DNA of 6,656 nt from an uncultured Gammaproteobacteria bacterium (GTDB taxonomy: Bacteria; Pseudomonadota; Gammaproteobacteria; SZUA-140). This document shows positions 5,903 through 6,656 of the stretch, piece after piece. The stretch lies in assembly GCA_945787585.1 (NCBI GenBank), contig CALZIG010000312.1:1-6656 (forward strand), read 5' to 3'. Below the pieces are notes generated by a model that was not told where the DNA came from, ran no database searches, and saw only the letters and a program-made list of their open reading frames with translations. Each line of letters opens with the position of its first letter. Positions within the stretch are counted from its first letter, which is position 1. The translations under genes were made by a program, and so were the position numbers.

Positions 5903-5934
5903 GCTTATCGGCTAAATATAGCAGCTTATCGGCT
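5903..5934 (+). repeat. 11-bp direct repeat upstream of fimT
   Basis: GCTTATCGGCT occurs at 5903-5913 and again at 5924-5934, start-to-start distance 21 bp, which is two helical turns. Between the copies lies the inverted repeat GCTA-AATA-TAGC (5911-5922). The pair sits 42 bp before the preferred fimT start, in the divergent thiO-fimT intergenic region. Same-face spacing suggests a tandem binding site for a regulator of the pilin operon or of thiO; no known consensus is recognised. Confidence 0.5.
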
Positions 5935-5975
5935 TTCACGTGACCCGTTACGGCATGAATGTTATTACTAAAACC

Positions 5976-6527
5976 ATGAAAAAACTTCACACAGGATTTA
6001 CGTTAGTTGAGGTGATGATCACGCTAGTGATCGCCGCTATTCTTCTTGCCATGGCCGTGCCCAGTTTTATGACGATGCTGCAAAATAACCGAATGACCAC
6101 ACAGGTCAATGATTACGTCACTTCTCTGAATGTAGCCCGCAGTGAAGCGGTTAAGCGCAGCAGTCGCGTCACCGTCTGCAAAAGCGCAAACAATACCAGT
6201 TGTGCTACCACCGGCGGCTGGCAACAGGGGTGGATCGTCTTTGTCGATACTAACAATGACGCCACCGTGAGTGCAGGCGAAGAAGTTCTACGCGCACACG
6301 GCCCGATCGAAAGCGGCAATACCCTCGTCGGCACCACCGATGTTATTAACTATATCTCTTTTGTCAGCACCGGTTTTTCACTACTCACCAATGGTAGCGC
6401 ACAAAACGGCACGGTAGTGATGTGTGACAGCCGAGGTTTTGGTGCAGATGCGCGCGCCGTGGTACTCAGCGCCTCTGGTGCAGTGAGAACGGCACCCGCC
6501 AACACTGTTACGGGCGCCGCATGTTAA
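5976..6527 (+). CDS. fimT: Type IV minor pilin/pseudopilin FimT/GspH family
   Basis: 183 aa from the ATG at 5976. A class III (prepilin) leader MKKLHTG is followed by F-T-L-V-E, with Glu at mature position 5, and a hydrophobic helix MITLVIAAILLAMAVPSF. PilD would cleave between Gly7 and Phe8 and methylate the new N-terminus. The rest is a GspH/FimT domain: the amphipathic helix around NDYVTSLNVARSEAVKRSSRV, then GWQQGWIVFVDTNNDATVSA, a family hallmark, and a C-terminal beta region ending in Cys. Cysteines in TVCKS, TSC, VMCDS and the terminal GAAC may form disulfides in the periplasm. Upstream in-frame starts (ATG 5955, GTG 5940) give longer leaders; none has a clear ribosome-binding site, and 5976 gives the standard short leader. 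It is followed after 10 bp by pilV, so it probably opens a fimT-pilV-pilW-pilX-pilY1-type operon. Confidence 0.9.
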   Translation: MKKLHTGFTLVEVMITLVIAAILLAMAVPSFMTMLQNNRMTTQVNDYVTSLNVARSEAVKRSSRVTVCKSANNTSCATTGGWQQGWIVFVDTNNDATVSAGEEVLRAHGPIESGNTLVGTTDVINYISFVSTGFSLLTNGSAQNGTVVMCDSRGFGADARAVVLSASGAVRTAPANTVTGAAC

Positions 6528-6537
6528 GGAGCGTGAA

Positions 6538-6656
6538 ATGAGACTGCCTAATATGACAACAACCAGCCAACGAGAACACGGATTTACCATGATCGAGGTA
6601 CTGATCACACTGGTGATTCTCTCCATCGGCCTCCTTGGCCTTGCAGCACTCCAGGC
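6538..6656 (+). CDS. pilV: Type IV pilus minor pilin PilV, partial (5' end)
   Basis: Only the first 39 complete codons are in the window. The ATG at 6538 has a strong AAGGAG (6526-6531) 6 nt upstream that overlaps the fimT stop codon, so the two genes are co-transcribed. The leader is 15 residues ending in EHG; the mature protein begins FTMIEVLITLVILSIGLLGL, with Glu at position 5, and continues AALQ. The LLGLAALQ run after the prepilin helix is characteristic of PilV rather than FimT, PilW or PilX. PilV is a minor pilin that helps prime pilus assembly at the inner membrane and may cap the fibre. The remainder lies beyond the right edge. Confidence 0.88.
   Translation, partial: MRLPNMTTTSQREHGFTMIEVLITLVILSIGLLGLAALQ

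Overview
The window looks like chromosomal DNA from a non-enteric gammaproteobacterium with a respiratory or redox-flexible lifestyle. The evidence is a RegB/RegA (PrrBA, RoxSR-type) redox two-component pair, a ThiO-type glycine oxidase, FimT/PilV minor pilins of the PilV-W-X-Y1 kind, and a CCA-encoding tRNA-Thr(CGT). Base composition is moderate, with AT-rich intergenic regions. No integrase, transposase, CRISPR array or rRNA is visible.

Layout, left to right. (1) 1-762, minus: 5' part of a secreted lipoprotein of the UshA-like (5'-nucleotidase/metallophosphoesterase-like) family with a Cys-Gly-Cys motif; it runs off the left edge. (2) 888-2107: a small accessory-looking module. A stand-alone CI-type HTH repressor (minus) diverges from two overlapping small plus-strand genes, one a basic, possibly DNA-binding protein and one a seven-Cys, probably zinc-binding protein. 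The 99-bp intergenic region is AT-rich and full of short repeats and palindromes. (3) 2203-4040, plus: the sensor kinase and response regulator genes regB and regA, translationally coupled by a GTGA overlap. A perfect 17-bp palindrome upstream of regB (2118-2134) fits the known RegA/PrrA half-site pattern. (4) 4241-4504, plus: a small soluble protein with a W-Y-F...G-P-F motif, convergent with tRNA-Thr(CGT) (minus, 4529-4604), which has its own good promoter. (5) 4702-5784, minus: thiO. (6) 5976 to the right edge, plus: fimT/gspH-type pseudopilin followed by the 5' end of pilV.

How the parts may work together: RegB senses quinone or thiol redox state in the membrane and phosphorylates RegA. 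RegA probably feeds back on its own operon through the palindrome. The CI-like repressor probably controls the divergent small genes, and regB could receive read-through from them. ThiO supplies the glycine imine for the thiamine thiazole ring. FimT and PilV begin a minor-pilin operon that primes type IV pilus assembly. The least explained items are the CI-like/Cys-rich module and the UshA-like lipoprotein, whose usual metal-ligand motifs look degenerate.
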